DNA of 46,208 nucleotides from an uncultured Pseudomonadales bacterium (GCA_905182155.1 CAJJAX010000005.1:1-46208); one strand, 5' to 3'. Shown: positions 1 to 10,853, numbered from the stretch's first letter. Notes: generated by a model not told the origin, from the sequence alone. Numbers and translations are program-made.

Positions 1-363
1 TGCTTACCAACTTGCGGTTGTGCTCGATGACCTCGCACAAAAGGTAACCCGCATTGTCAGAGGTGCTGATCTATTGAGTGCCACACCGATGCAGGACATG
101 CTTATTTCATGCCTTGGGCGCTCAATCACCCGAGACGCTACACTTACCGATGGTACTTGGCGGAGACGGTCAAAAACTCAGCAAGCAAACCCATGCGCCA
201 ATGATCACGGCCAACACCGCAGGCGCCAATCTTAATCGAGTTCTGGCATTCCCTCAACCAGCCCAGCATCGCCTCCGAAAACCCGAAAGAAATATTGAGC
301 GCTGCAATCAAAAACTGGCAGGCCAACCGGGTGCCCAAACTCATCGGGAAAACAGCGCAATAA
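1..363 (+). CDS. gluQ: Glutamyl-Q tRNA(Asp) synthetase, 3' part, frameshifted
   Basis: This is the C-terminal third of a GluQ-type enzyme, a truncated glutamyl-tRNA synthetase paralogue that attaches glutamate to queuosine in tRNA(Asp). Frame 2 opens with [10 protein letters not shown] and IVRGADLL, which match the catalytic fold. After a frameshift near 125 the frame continues with [20 protein letters not shown], where KLSKQ is the KMSKS-type ATP-binding loop. A second frameshift near 252, at a CCC run, leads to the stop TAA at 361-363. The start lies outside the window. Position just upstream of pcnB is the usual gammaproteobacterial arrangement. The frameshifts look like base-calling errors because the protein content is otherwise intact. 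The family call is good; exact junction bases are not certain. Confidence 0.8.
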
Positions 364-672
364 ACTGCCCCCCAAACTACCTTGATCAGATCAGGGCCCG
401 AGCACGACCTGACCGATACTTTGTTTAAATACGCTAGGAATCCAATTCACACGGATCTTTTGGTAAGTTATGAAGGCGCCGGGGTCTGCTGGTTATTCTT
501 GGGCGGTCCGGCCATCGACATTCGATCAAACTCGGCCAACCTGATGCCCACTCAAATTTCCTGCAAATTGACCGTTATTTCGCTGGATCAATCGGGCCTT
601 CCCTTATGCATCGCATCCTGCGATAGTTGAGTCTCTTGGTTGCCAATAATAAAAATAAGCGCCAAGCAAGAA

Positions 673-690
673 CAATAATAATAATAATAA
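673..690. repeat. AAT trinucleotide microsatellite
   Basis: An uninterrupted AAT run of a little under six copies lies just upstream of a short sequence that leads into the terminator at 707-737. It is outside any recognised gene. Such a run can change length by slippage and can also be miscounted in sequencing. Confidence 0.75.
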
Positions 691-706
691 AGAGACCATG
701 CTCGCT

Positions 707-737
707 GAAGGGAAAGTTTAGGCTTTCCCTTTTCTTT
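707..737 (+). terminator. Intrinsic terminator upstream of pcnB
   Basis: A 9-bp stem, AAGGGAAAG pairing with CTTTCCCTT around a six-base loop, is followed by a T-rich tract (TTCTTTTTC). On the plus strand this would end transcription coming from gluQ or from an unrecognised element in the spacer, before pcnB. Confidence 0.75.
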
Positions 738-807
738 TTCAAAAATCCGAATGAGCCGTCCAGCATGCTATCTGTTACAATTCCTTCACGCGATTAAGAC
801 ACATTCT

Positions 808-2111
808 GTGGGCAAAAAATCAAACAGCTCTGAACACTTACCCCTCTCTGTAAGTGAGGCGCTCAAAGTTGTTCTCAACCACAAAATTTAGACGCTCTAT
901 TAGGCGGTTGCGTGCGCGATTTGTTTGCTGGGGCTTAAGCCAAAAGACCTTTGATGTTGCAACAAACGCAACCCCAGAGCAGGTCCATAAAGTATTCAGA
1001 AACTCTCGGATCATTGGACGGCGCTTTCAAATTGTTCACGTTCGGTTCGGTCGAGAGATTATTGAAGTGTCGACCTTCAGGGCACAGCACAATCAACAGA
1101 AATCATCCGATGCTGGCCATGTGCTCGATGACAATGTTTTTGGGTCCTTCGAGGTCCGATGCCTTCCGACGAGATTTTACCGTCAATGCCCTTTACTATT
1201 GCGCAACCGACGAGCGTGTCTTAGACCCAACCGGTCAAGGTCTCGCTGATCTCGCTGGCAAACAACTGCGGCTGATTGGAGACCCCGCAACACGATTCAA
1301 AGAAGACCCGGTAAGAATGCTCAGAGCGATTCGCTTCAAAAGCAAGCTCAAGTTCGCTTTAGCACCGATTCTCGAACAAGAAATCATTGATCTTGCGCAT
1401 CTGCTAGGGGAGATACCGCCAGCGCGCCTCTTTGAGGAAGTCTTGAAACTCTTTATGGCGGGGTTTGCCCAGTCCACCTATCTTGGCTTAAGCCAATATC
1501 AAATCAGCTGTATATTATTTCCGACCATGGCAGAAGAAGGCCAAGCCGAGACGCTGATTCAGCTTGCCCTAAAAATCGACTGACGACCGAATCGCCATCG
1601 GCTCACCCGTAACACCGGCATTCATTTTTGCTGCGCTCTTGTGGGCACCCTTTCAAATGCTAAAGACCGCGTTCATTGATAAAGACGACTATTCAAAAAG
1701 CGATGCCGCGGCCGTTGCGGCTGATCAGGTCTTTCACCAGCAACAAGCCGTCATCTCGATCCCAAAACGCTTTAGCATACCGGCTCGAGAGATTTGGCTA
1801 CTCCAAGACAGGCTCGAAGCCCGAAGGGGTAAGAAGCCTTTACGCTTGCTCGCCAATAAACGCTTCCGAGCAGCCTACGACTTTCTGCTGCTGCGACGCG
1901 ATAGCGGTGAAAATGTCGGCGGCTCTGCGACTGGTGGACAGAATTCCAAACGGCTGACGAGGACCGACAACAGGCTATGACCCGGGGTAGTCGAACCCCC
2001 AAGCCAAAAAAATTACCCCTAAAGCCGACGCATCGTCTCGAGAAAGCTGATTGCCCAAAGATTGATTGGTCAGCCACAGCGCGAGGATTGGCTGACCCTG
2101 AGGTTTTCTAA
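808..2111 (+). CDS. pcnB: Poly(A) polymerase I, multiply frameshifted
   Basis: PcnB adds poly(A) tails to RNA 3' ends and so marks them for decay by PNPase and the degradosome. Recognisable blocks in order are: GGCVRDLFAG (nucleotidyltransferase motif, about 903-935), FDVATNATPEQV, then RNSRIIGRRFQIVHVRFGRE and IIEVSTFRA, then DAFRRDFTVNALYY and DPVRMLRAIRFKSKLKF. The tail has AAYDFLLLRRDSGE and a basic PKPKK end before the TAA at 2109-2111. The blocks fall in different frames, needing at least five frameshifts, so no single open frame covers the gene. The start is uncertain; GTG at 808 gives a total close to the usual family length. I infer sequencing error because conservation continues through every break. 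Confidence 0.82.
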
Positions 2112-2122
2112 AGGAGAACAAT

Positions 2123-4106
2123 ATGGCACCCTTAAGCCTGATCGATTTTTAGAGAATTTTAGATGACCCAAGACAAACGATACCCGTTTCAGAAGCGACC
2201 CAACAACGCGCCCACATTACCCAAGATCAGTATCAGGATTTGTACCAAAAATCGATCGAAACACCCGAGGTCTTTTGGCCTGAAATGGCGAATGTATTCC
2301 TGACTTGGTCCAAGGCCTTGGCAACAGCTCACTCAGTCAAATTTAAAGGACGGCACCGCCAGTTGGTTCATCGGCGGAACCCTCAATGCCTGCTATAACT
2401 GTGTTGATCGACATCTACCCCACCGAGCCCAACAAACTGCAATCATCTGGGAAGGCGATGACCCCAGCCAACAGGCCCACATTACCTTTGAAGCATTGCA
2501 TCATCGAGTCTGCCAGCTGGCCAATCTCCTGATCCAACGGGGCGTTAAGAAAGGGGATCGTGTCTGCCTATATATGCCGATGATTCCTGAGGCCGCCTAC
2601 GCCATGTTGGCGTGCGCTCGAATCGGCGCCATTCACAGCGTTGTGTTTGGCGGTTTCTCGCCCCAAGCCCTGCAAGACCGTATTTTAGACTCTGACTGTC
2701 AAACAGTGATCACCGCCGATGAAGGGGTTCGCGGCGGCAAAACAGTGCCACTCAAAGCCAACGCCGATCAAGCCCTTGAGCAGTGCCCCAATGTGCATTC
2801 CGTCATCGTTGTGCGACACACGGGTGGCGCCGTTACAATGAAGTCAGAGCGCGACCTTTGGTATAACGAGGAGGCGGCTCAGCAATCCATAGTTTGTCCA
2901 GCCGAGCCCATGGACAGTGAAGACCCCTTATTTATCCTCTACACGTCTGGCTCAACCGGAAAGCCCAAAGGCGTCCTGCACACAACGGGCGGGTATTTAT
3001 TACAAGCGGCGATGACGCACCGATATGTCTTCGACTACCATGATGGGGACATTTACTGGTGCACCGCAGATGTGGGCTGGGTTACCGGCCACACCTACAT
3101 TCTGTATGGCCCTCTTGCTAATGGTGCAACAACAATAATGTTCGAAGGAATTCCAACCTACCCTGACAGTTCTAGATGGTGGCAGATCGTTGACAAGCAT
3201 CAGGTTAATATTTTTTATACGGCACCGACTGCGCTTCGCGCCCTGATGGGCATGGGCGATGAGTATGTGACGAAAACGGCGCGCTCAAGTTTGCGCCTAT
3301 TGGGCTCGGTGGGTGAGCCCATTAACCCGGAAGCCTGGGAATGGTATTACAAAGTGATCGGTGAGGGCCGTTGTCCAATTGTGGATACTTGGTGGCAAAC
3401 CGAAACCGGCGGCATCATGATTACGCCCTTGCCGGGAGCGACCGACCTAAAACCGGGATCTGCAACTTTACCGTTTTTTGGTATTGAGCCGGTTTTACTC
3501 GACCCCGAAGGCAATCTACTTGAAGGCGCAGGTTCGGGGAATTTGGCGATTTCACATTCCTGGCCGGGTCAAATACGATCAGTCTACGGTGACCATCAAC
3601 GTTGTATCGATACGTATTTTTCGGCCTATTCTGGTTACTACTTTACCGGTGATGGCGCACGACGCGATGAAGATGGCTACTACTGGATTACAGGTAGAGT
3701 GGACGATGTAATCAATGTCTCTGGTCATCGGATGGGCACCGCGGAAGTTGAAAGCGCGCTGGTTCTCCACGAGGCGGTGGCAGAGGCGGCGGTAGTCGGT
3801 TATCCCCACAATATCAAAGGCCAAGGCATCTATGCCTACATCACGTTGATGCATGGTATCGAAGGCACGGATGCGCTCAAGCAAGAACTTGAAAATCTTG
3901 TTCGGCAAGAAATCGGCGCCATTGCCAAACCCGATATCATGCAATGGGCGCCTATGCTGCCTAAAACCCGGTCGGGTAAAATCATGCGTAGAATTTTGCG
4001 GAAAATTGCTGAGAACGAACTGGGGCAATTGGGGGACACCAGCACCTTGGCTGACCCAAGCGTTGTTGACGACCTCATCGCGAACTCACCCCAAATTAAC
4101 GCATAA
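2123..4106 (+). CDS. acs: Acetyl-CoA synthetase (AMP-forming), 5' end damaged
   Basis: Acs activates acetate to acetyl-CoA through acetyl-AMP. The open part from 2496 reads through the whole catalytic region. It includes [18 protein letters not shown] (P-loop-like ATP site), [10 protein letters not shown] (acetate and AMP pocket), [18 protein letters not shown] (hinge) and [15 protein letters not shown], which carries the acetylatable lysine. The upstream coding sequence is visible in two pieces: from ATG 2123 (preceded by AAGGAGAAC, a good ribosome site) in frame 2, and from about 2346 in frame 3 with [19 protein letters not shown]. An in-frame TAG at 2150-2152 and a frameshift near 2345 interrupt it. 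The full span of 661 codons equals the family's usual size. It begins 11 bp after pcnB and ends at a shared terminator. Confidence 0.9.
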
Positions 4107-4141
4107 AAAAACCCGAGGCGCTTTCGCGACTCGGGTTTTTC
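4104..4141 (+). terminator. Terminator between convergent acs and pnp
   Basis: A stem of ACCCGAG and CTCGGGT encloses a 12-base GC-rich loop and is followed by TTTTT. The other side of the stem is preceded by seven A residues, so it can work on both strands. It lies between the acs stop (4106) and the pnp stop (4156), which converge here. Confidence 0.88.
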
Positions 4142-4155
4142 ATCCACTCAAACAC

Positions 4156-6479
4156 TTAGTCTTGAGTTGGCTTGCTTTGCGTCTCTGGCGCATCATCCGC
4201 CTCGGTTTCGCCTTCGGGCGCATCCATGACAGATTCCGCAGGTGCCGATTCAACTTCAACCACTGCTGATTCGACTTCAGGCGTTTCAACTTGAACCTCA
4301 TCGACCGGCTCAACAACCGCTTCAGGTTCGCTCGCAACCACCGCCTCAACGGTTTCGGCCGCAGCTGGCGCATCCTCTTCGTCAGAAATCTCTTTCATGC
4401 TGAGCTTGATGCGGCCACGCGCATCGAGGTCTAAACACTTAACGAGAATTTCTTGGCCTTCGGTGAGATATTCCTCAACGCTCTCGACACGCTCATTCGC
4501 AATCTGCGAAATGTGTACTAGTCCATCCTTACCTGGCAGGATGTTAATGAAGGCGCCAAAGTCTACGATACGTGCAACCGTTCCTTCATACACTGCCCCA
4601 ATTTCTGCTTCTGCTGTAATCTCTTCAACCAAAGCCACTGCCGCATCTCGCGAAGCCTGATCCTGACCAAAGATACGCACAGTACCATCGTCATCAATAT
4701 CGACCGTCGCACCGGACTGCTCAGTGATTGATCGGATCATCGCACCACCTTTGCCGATGATATCCCGGATTTTATCGGAATCAACTTTGAGTGTGGTCAT
4801 GCTAGGAGCATTTTCAGATGTTACGGTACGAGCTGATGGCAGCACTTCATTCATCTGTCCCAAGATGTGCAAACGGGCAACCTGTGCCTGTTCCAATGCG
4901 ACTTCCATGATCTGCTCATTGATGCCTTCAATCTTGATGTCCATCTGCAGCGCAGTCACACCCTCTGCAGTTCCTGCCACTTTAAAATCCATATCACCAA
5001 GGTGATCTTCATCACCTAATATATCGGTAAGCACAGCAAACTCGTTACCTTCTTTTACCAGACCCATCGCGATGCCGGCAACGGGCGCTTTCAAAGGTAC
5101 GCCTGCAGCCATCAATGCCAGGGAACCAACACAAACCGAGGCCATGGAGCTGGAGCCATTAGACTCCGTAATCTCGGACACGACTCGGGTGGTGTAGGGC
5201 CAATCCTCATAACTGGTCGGCAGACACCGCGGTCAGATGCCGCGTCGCGCCAGGCGACCATGACCAATCTCCCGACGCTTAGGACCGCCAGAAAAACCCG
5301 TTTCGCCGACACTATAGTGCGGGAAATTGTAATGCAGCATGAAATGATCCCGGTATGAGCCTTGCAGCGCATCAATGATCGCTGAGTCTCTTGTCGAACC
5401 GAGGGTCGTCGTGACCAGCGCTTGGGTTTCACCCCGGGTAAACAATGCTGACCCGTGGGTCTTAGGGAGCAATCCAACTTCTACCGCAATGCCCCGAACG
5501 GTTTTCGTATCTCGGCCGTCAATTCGGGGTTCGCCTGCGATAATCGCACGCCGCACCGTCTTCTTTTCGATGCTGCCAAAAATACTACCCACCACATCGG
5601 CAGAAGCACCACCTTCTTTTACAAATTGCGCAAGCGCTGCATCCCGCAACACTTGCAACTGATCTTGCCGACTCATTTTTTCAGTAACCCGATAGGCTGC
5701 AGCAATTTTTTCAGCAGAAAACTCGGTCATTTCAGCAACCAGCGTCGCGTCATTTTCAGCGAGCGCCCAGTCCCAAGACTCAACGCCGACTTCAGCACAA
5801 AGCTCCTGGACCGCCTTAACGACCACTTGCATTTCCTGATGCGCAAAGAGCACTGCGCCCAACATCTGATCTTCCGTTAATTCTTTCGCTTCAGACTCAA
5901 CCATCAGGACACTGCGGATTCAGCAGTACCGGCCACAACCATATCCAAATGCGAGTCTTTGAGTGCTTCATAACCCGGGTTCAAAATATATCCGGTGTCC
6001 GTGAAGCCCACCCGAGCCGCGCCAATTGGCCCAGCAAAAGGGATCCCAGAAAGACTGAGCGCTGCCGAGACACCGATCATCGCCGGAATATCCGCATCCA
6101 TGTCTTTTTCTACCGAGACAACCTGACAGGTCACCTGTACTTCGTTCATAAACCCCTTGGGAAACAAAGGGCGAATCGGGCGGTCAATCAATCGCGAGGT
6201 TAAGGTTTCTTTCTCTGATGGCCGACCTTCACGCTTGAAGAATCCACCCGGGATCTTGCCCGCCGCATAGGTTTTTTCTTCGTAGTTGACGGTTAAAGGA
6301 AAGAAAGCTTGATGCGGATTGGCGTCTTTACGACCAACCACAGCGACAAGCACCGAGGTTTCTCCGACCGACACTAGGACCGAAGCAGTTGCCTGTCGAG
6401 CAATTCGACCGGTTTCGATGATGACTTCTTGGTCACCATAGGTAAACTTTTTTCTTACTGGATTCACTTTATTCTCCAT
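4156..6479 (-). CDS. pnp: Polyribonucleotide nucleotidyltransferase (PNPase), frameshifted
   Basis: PNPase degrades RNA 3' to 5' by phosphorolysis and is a degradosome component. Three pieces cover it. 5904-6479 holds the first RNase PH-like domain ([24 protein letters not shown]). 5233-5904 holds the linker and the start of the second PH domain ([14 protein letters not shown]). 4156-5181 holds the active half ([31 protein letters not shown]), a KH domain with [10 protein letters not shown], an S1 domain ([20 protein letters not shown]) and an acidic tail of about 75 residues. Frameshifts lie near 5905 and 5225. The total of about 774 codons is slightly long because of the tail. It follows rpsO by 16 bp, the standard arrangement; in E. 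coli pnp is autoregulated together with RNase III, which I cannot see here. Confidence 0.92.
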
Positions 6480-6495
6480 TCATAACGGACTTTAT

Positions 6496-6765
6496 TTATC
6501 GGCGCAGACCTAATCTCTTAATCAACTGTGCATACCGACCCGTATCTTTACTCTTCAAATAATTTAAGAGCTTCCTTCGTTGACTCACCATTCGTAGCAG
6601 ACCGATTCGAGAGTGGTGGTCGTGCTTGTGCGCCTGAAAATGTCCCTGTAGCTTTTCGATATTCGCCGTCAACAGTGCAACCTGCACCTCGGGTGAACCT
6701 GTATCAGACTCTGACGTACCGTAGTCTTTTACGATTGCTGCTTTTTCTTCATTTAATAAAGCCAC
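6496..6765 (-). CDS. rpsO: 30S ribosomal protein S15
   Basis: S15 binds 16S rRNA early and organises the central domain of the small subunit. The 89-residue product has the normal length and carries [27 protein letters not shown] and LGLRR, typical of the family. The start is GTG at 6765 (MALLNEEK), chosen because a strong AAGGAGG ribosome site lies directly upstream. It sits between truB and pnp as in E. coli. The gene is intact. Confidence 0.97.
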   Translation of the reverse strand: MALLNEEKAAIVKDYGTSESDTGSPEVQVALLTANIEKLQGHFQAHKHDHHSRIGLLRMVSQRRKLLNYLKSKDTGRYAQLIKRLGLRR

Positions 6766-6855
6766 GCGGCCTCCTTTTTCCTAATATGCAGTTACGTTAT
6801 CGCAACTTCGTTTATTGAACAGGTGCATCCACGCATATTTGCAGATGCCCTGCGG

Positions 6856-7785
6856 TTATGACGTCGCGATCAACCGCCGCGGCGCGATCTTGCCATCGTC
6901 GAGAATCTCCCCGACACCAACAAAAACTTTTTCCTCAATCGTCTCAGAATACACCGAGACCAACCCTTCATTTTTAACCCCCGCAATTTGAACCGGTTGT
7001 CCTTGGACAAAATAGCTGGCGGTTAATGCCGTCATTTCAATCACTGGATAATCTGCTACCGCCGCCGAAACGGGGAGTAAGGCTTGATCCAGTCCAATTT
7101 CGCCGTTTTCTGCTTTAATCCCTTCGAGGCTGGAAAGTGAGCAGGTCTGCTCAATACCAAAAGGACCGGCCTGCCTGCGTCGCAGCCCAATCACATGGGC
7201 GCCACATCCAATCAACTCGCCTATATCTTCCGCGAGCGTTCGAACATAGGTCCCCTTGGTACAGCTAATATCCAAAACCCATTGGTCATGTGTCCGTTCA
7301 AGGAGCGTCAGGCTCATAATCGTCACGCGCCTTGACTTCCGCTCCACTTCAATTCCTTGACGGGCTAGCTTATAAAGCGGTTGCCCATTCAATTTTATCG
7401 CCGAAAACATTGAAGGAATCTGATCTATCCCGCCTCTGAACGAGGCCAGATAAGACTCGACCGCTTCATCACTTAATTCAGGCACGCTCTTTTCTTGAAC
7501 GATCTCGCCCTCGCTATCGCCGGTCGTGGTACGAACACCGAACTGGATGGTCGCGATATAACCTTTATCGGCATCCAATAGGAACTGTGAGAACTTGGTT
7601 GCCTCACCAAAACAAATTGGGAGGACCCCCGTTGCGATTGGATCTAAACTTCCGGTATGCCCAGCTTTTGCTGCGCCATACAAGTGTTTTACCCTTTGGA
7701 GCGCGCCATTTGACGTTATTCCAGCGGGTTTGTCCAGCAGCAATATGCCATCAATGACTCGGCCCTTACGTCGACTACGGCCCAA
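6856..7785 (-). CDS. truB: tRNA pseudouridine-55 synthase
   Basis: TruB makes the universal pseudouridine at position 55 in the T loop of tRNAs. The 309-residue protein has the N-terminal GILLLDKPAGITSN block, then AKAGHTGSLDPIATGVLPICFGEATKF, where GSLDP contains the catalytic aspartate, and later KGTYVRTLAEDIG and a C-terminal PUA-like segment. Its start overlaps the end of rbfA by 11 bp, so the two are probably translationally coupled. The gene is intact. Confidence 0.95.
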   Translation of the reverse strand: MGRSRRKGRVIDGILLLDKPAGITSNGALQRVKHLYGAAKAGHTGSLDPIATGVLPICFGEATKFSQFLLDADKGYIATIQFGVRTTTGDSEGEIVQEKSVPELSDEAVESYLASFRGGIDQIPSMFSAIKLNGQPLYKLARQGIEVERKSRRVTIMSLTLLERTHDQWVLDISCTKGTYVRTLAEDIGELIGCGAHVIGLRRRQAGPFGIEQTCSLSSLEGIKAENGEIGLDQALLPVSAAVADYPVIEMTALTASYFVQGQPVQIAGVKNEGLVSVYSETIEEKVFVGVGEILDDGKIAPRRLIATS

Positions 7786-8155
7786 AATCTTCTTCCTCTT
7801 GGGGCGATCGAGCCTTGCGATCGGCCATTAATGCTCGGGTTATTTTTTCACCCTGAACCAAACTTGCATCATAGCTAAAGCGAAGCTTTGGCGTGATCCG
7901 CGTACTCAATTGACGGGCCAAGAGCTTTCTCAAAAAGCTACTGGCGTTACCGAGCAATTGCCCAACTTCTTCAGCACGCTCATCGGGAAAGACGGTAAAA
8001 AAAACTTCCGCATAGGCAAGGTCTTTGGAGACTCGAACATCGTTGATGGTCACCATCCCAAGACGAGGATCTTTCAGCTCTTTATGGATCAGAACCGCTA
8101 AAATCTTTTGGATTTGCTCAGCAACTCTATCGGTGCGCTTAAAGTGTGCGTCCAT
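7775..8155 (-). CDS. rbfA: Ribosome-binding factor A
   Basis: RbfA assists late maturation of the 16S rRNA 5' end and cold adaptation. The 126-residue protein has RVAEQIQKILAVLIHKELKDPR and KDLAYAEVFFTV, then a KH-like fold with LSTRITPKLRFSYD. I chose the ATG at 8155 (MDAHFKRTDRV). The open frame extends upstream to 8236, but that part would overlap the end of infB and has no family resemblance. It sits 19 bp after infB and overlaps truB. Confidence 0.93.
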   Translation of the reverse strand: MDAHFKRTDRVAEQIQKILAVLIHKELKDPRLGMVTINDVRVSKDLAYAEVFFTVFPDERAEEVGQLLGNASSFLRKLLARQLSTRITPKLRFSYDASLVQGEKITRALMADRKARSPQEEEDFGP

Positions 8156-8174
8156 GTCGGTTTTATCGGCAGCT

Positions 8175-10853
8175 TTACAACTGCCGCGCGACCTCTCTAG
8201 TATCAAACACTTCGATCTGATCTTTAACGCGAACATCGTTATAGTTTTTCACGCCAATACCGCATTCGGTACCGCTGCGAATGGACTCGACTTCATCTTT
8301 GAAGTGCCGAAGGCTCTCAAGCTCGCCCTCATAGATCACAACATGATCCCGCAAAACGCGAATCTTCTTACGACGATGTACCGTACCTTCAATCACGATA
8401 CAGCCCGCAATTGAACCAAACTTCTTGCTATCGAAGACGTCTTTAACCTCAGCAATCCCAACAATATCTTCCCTGATCTCTGGCGCCAGCATCCCGCTGA
8501 GGGCATCTCTGACATCATCCACGAGGTCGTAAATCACTTTGTAGTATCGAAGGTCTAAGTTTTCTGCGTCAACAAGGCGTTTTGCAGAGGATTCTGCCCG
8601 AACATTAAAACCGAATAAAACCGCCTGGGCTGTTAGCGCATAATTCACATCATTCTCTGATATACCGCCCACACCGGAGGAGATCACATTGACTTTGACC
8701 TCATCGTTTCCAAGTTCGTGAAGCGCTGAAACAATGGCCTCTAGCGATCCTCTCACATCCGCTTTAACAACAATATTGAGCGATTGGACGGCTTGGGCAC
8801 CGAAGTTCTCCAGCAAGTTATCCAGTGATACCACGGGGGTTGCAAGCCGTTCACTCTTTTGTTTTTCACGTCGAAACTCTGCGACTTCCCGTGCAGCCTT
8901 CTCATCTTTTGTCACCGTAAACGGATCGCCTGCGCCGGGCGTGCCATTTAAACCCTGAATAGAAACCGGGGTTGCTGGACCAGCAGACGTCAGAGTTTGA
9001 CCATTTTCGTCGGTGATCGCCCTGACGCGTCCAAAATTTTCGCCCGCCACAACAATGTCGCCGCGGCTCAAAGTGCCATTTTGGATCAGTAACGTTGCAA
9101 CAGACCCCTTACCCTTATCTAACCGTGACTCAATCACAACGCCCTGAGCCGGACCTTCTTTCACTGCGGTCAGTTCAAGTAGCTCGGCCTGCAATAGGAC
9201 GGCCTCAAGTAGTGCATCGATTCCATCGCCCTTTAACGCTGAAACTGGCAGGAATTGTGTATCACCACCCCAATCTTCTGGGATAACATTTTTTGCCGCC
9301 AACTCGTTCTTTACACGATCGACATCGGCCCCTTCTTTATCCATCTTGTTAATGGCAACAACTAAGGGAACGCCTGCACTCTTGGCATGCTCGATGGCTT
9401 CTTCGGTTTGCGGCATAACGCCGTCATCTGCGGCAACAACCAAGATGATAATGTCGGTGGCACTCGCGCCCCGAGCGCGCATCGCTGAAAACGCAGCGTG
9501 CCCAGGCGTGTCAATAAAGCAGATCTCACCGATCTTAGTCTTAACCCGATAGGCCCCGATATGTTGCGTGATGCCGCCAGCTTCACCGCCTGCGACTTCA
9601 GCATTTCGAATGTAATCTAAGAGCGAGGTCTTTCCATGATCGACATGCCCCATAACGGTCACAACAGGTGACCGAGGTTCGGCGTCAGAATCATAAACCA
9701 GCGCGTCTAACAAAGACGTTTCAACCTCATTCGCATCCAACAATTTCACCTTATGCCCAAACTCTTCAACGACTAAAATAGCCGTTTCCTGATCGATCGA
9801 GGCATTCATATCCGCCATGACCCCTAGTCCCATCAAATACTTGATCACATCTCTTGCTTTAATCGACATCCGCTGCGACAGCTGTGAGATGGTGATGGAC
9901 TCGCCAACTTCAACTTCTCTCACCTGATCTTGAGTCGGCGCATTAAACTGATGTCGTGGGCCAGCCTTGGGTGCCGCCGCTCGCTTGGATCGTGCGACCC
10001 CGGTCAAACCGAGGGTGGTCGGCGTTAAGTCATCTTCAAGCTCAGCGCCTGGCGCAATCAGAATTTCATCAACTTCTTCGACCTGGAGCTCTTCAACCCG
10101 CTTTTTGCGGTTGCCATGCTTGGCTTTTTTCTGCTGAATTTCATCGATATCGATCTCTTTCCGATCTCGCTTGTCTTTTCGAGAACCCGCCTTATCGTCG
10201 GATTCTTTCACCGCATCGGGTTTGTTCGATTTTGCTTTGATGGTTTCTGCTTGCTTGGCTTTCTCTGCAGCTTCGGTCGCCGCTTTTTCTTCGCGTTCTT
10301 TTAAAACGTTTTTACGCGCTTCAGTTTCTTTTTCAGATGCAATAAAGGCCGCTCGACGAATTGCCTCAGGGTCCATTGACTGCGGCGCAGTAACACCCTC
10401 AGGTTCACTTTCGAATTCGACTGCCTGAGGCGCCTCAACAACAGGCGCTGCAATCACTTCTTCTTCAACAATAATCGGCGCAACGTCAGCGACGACTTCA
10501 ACAACAACCTCAGGCACTACCTCAAGGGTTGCCTCCGCAGCAACATCAGCGTCGTCCCGACGCACATAGGTTCGCTTCTTACGCACCTCAACATTCACGG
10601 TCCGCCCGCGGCCAGCGCTGCCGCCGGCCTTGATTGTGCTTAAGGTACGGCGTTTGAGCGTGATTTTTTTAGGACCATCCGTCTCGTCACCATGACTTCG
10701 CTTGAGGTATGCAAGCAACGACTCTTTTTGCGCCTCTGCTACAACATCTGTTTCAGCGGCTTGAGGCAAGCCCGCATCCTTCATTTGCTGTAGCAAACGG
10801 TCAACGGGCGTTCCGACTGCTTCTGCCAGCTGTTTTACCGTTGTCTCAGCCAT
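8175..10853 (-). CDS. infB: Translation initiation factor IF-2
   Basis: IF-2 is the GTPase that brings initiator tRNA to the 30S subunit and promotes subunit joining. The 892-residue protein opens with an IF2_N domain (residues 1-55). A long charged and low-complexity linker (about 60-290) follows, rich in Val/Glu/Ala and then Lys/Glu, and a second IF2_N-like domain (about 310-370). The G domain has GHVDHGKT at 402-409, DTPGH at 448-452 and NKMD at 502-505. Domains II, III and the tRNA-binding C-terminal domain follow. It has normal length for proteobacteria and is intact. It lies downstream of nusA and upstream of rbfA, the classic operon. Confidence 0.97.
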   Translation of the reverse strand: MAETTVKQLAEAVGTPVDRLLQQMKDAGLPQAAETDVVAEAQKESLLAYLKRSHGDETDGPKKITLKRRTLSTIKAGGSAGRGRTVNVEVRKKRTYVRRDDADVAAEATLEVVPEVVVEVVADVAPIIVEEEVIAAPVVEAPQAVEFESEPEGVTAPQSMDPEAIRRAAFIASEKETEARKNVLKEREEKAATEAAEKAKQAETIKAKSNKPDAVKESDDKAGSRKDKRDRKEIDIDEIQQKKAKHGNRKKRVEELQVEEVDEILIAPGAELEDDLTPTTLGLTGVARSKRAAAPKAGPRHQFNAPTQDQVREVEVGESITISQLSQRMSIKARDVIKYLMGLGVMADMNASIDQETAILVVEEFGHKVKLLDANEVETSLLDALVYDSDAEPRSPVVTVMGHVDHGKTSLLDYIRNAEVAGGEAGGITQHIGAYRVKTKIGEICFIDTPGHAAFSAMRARGASATDIIILVVAADDGVMPQTEEAIEHAKSAGVPLVVAINKMDKEGADVDRVKNELAAKNVIPEDWGGDTQFLPVSALKGDGIDALLEAVLLQAELLELTAVKEGPAQGVVIESRLDKGKGSVATLLIQNGTLSRGDIVVAGENFGRVRAITDENGQTLTSAGPATPVSIQGLNGTPGAGDPFTVTKDEKAAREVAEFRREKQKSERLATPVVSLDNLLENFGAQAVQSLNIVVKADVRGSLEAIVSALHELGNDEVKVNVISSGVGGISENDVNYALTAQAVLFGFNVRAESSAKRLVDAENLDLRYYKVIYDLVDDVRDALSGMLAPEIREDIVGIAEVKDVFDSKKFGSIAGCIVIEGTVHRRKKIRVLRDHVVIYEGELESLRHFKDEVESIRSGTECGIGVKNYNDVRVKDQIEVFDTREVARQL

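Larger units (their letters stand above)
364..807. other. Spacer between gluQ and pcnB, no recognisable gene
   Basis: About 440 bases lie between the gluQ stop and the probable pcnB start. Short open frames exist on the plus strand (for example 382-630), but I recognise no family in them. Given the frameshift density nearby, a small broken gene could be hidden at 365-635. In some gammaproteobacteria regulatory genes sit between gluQ and pcnB, but I see no kinase or response-regulator motif here. The second half holds an AAT microsatellite and an intrinsic terminator. Confidence 0.5.

Noticed and set aside
3579..4028. Minus-strand frame of 149 codons inside acs
   Set aside because: It is antisense to the conserved Acs C-terminal domain and has no recognisable content.
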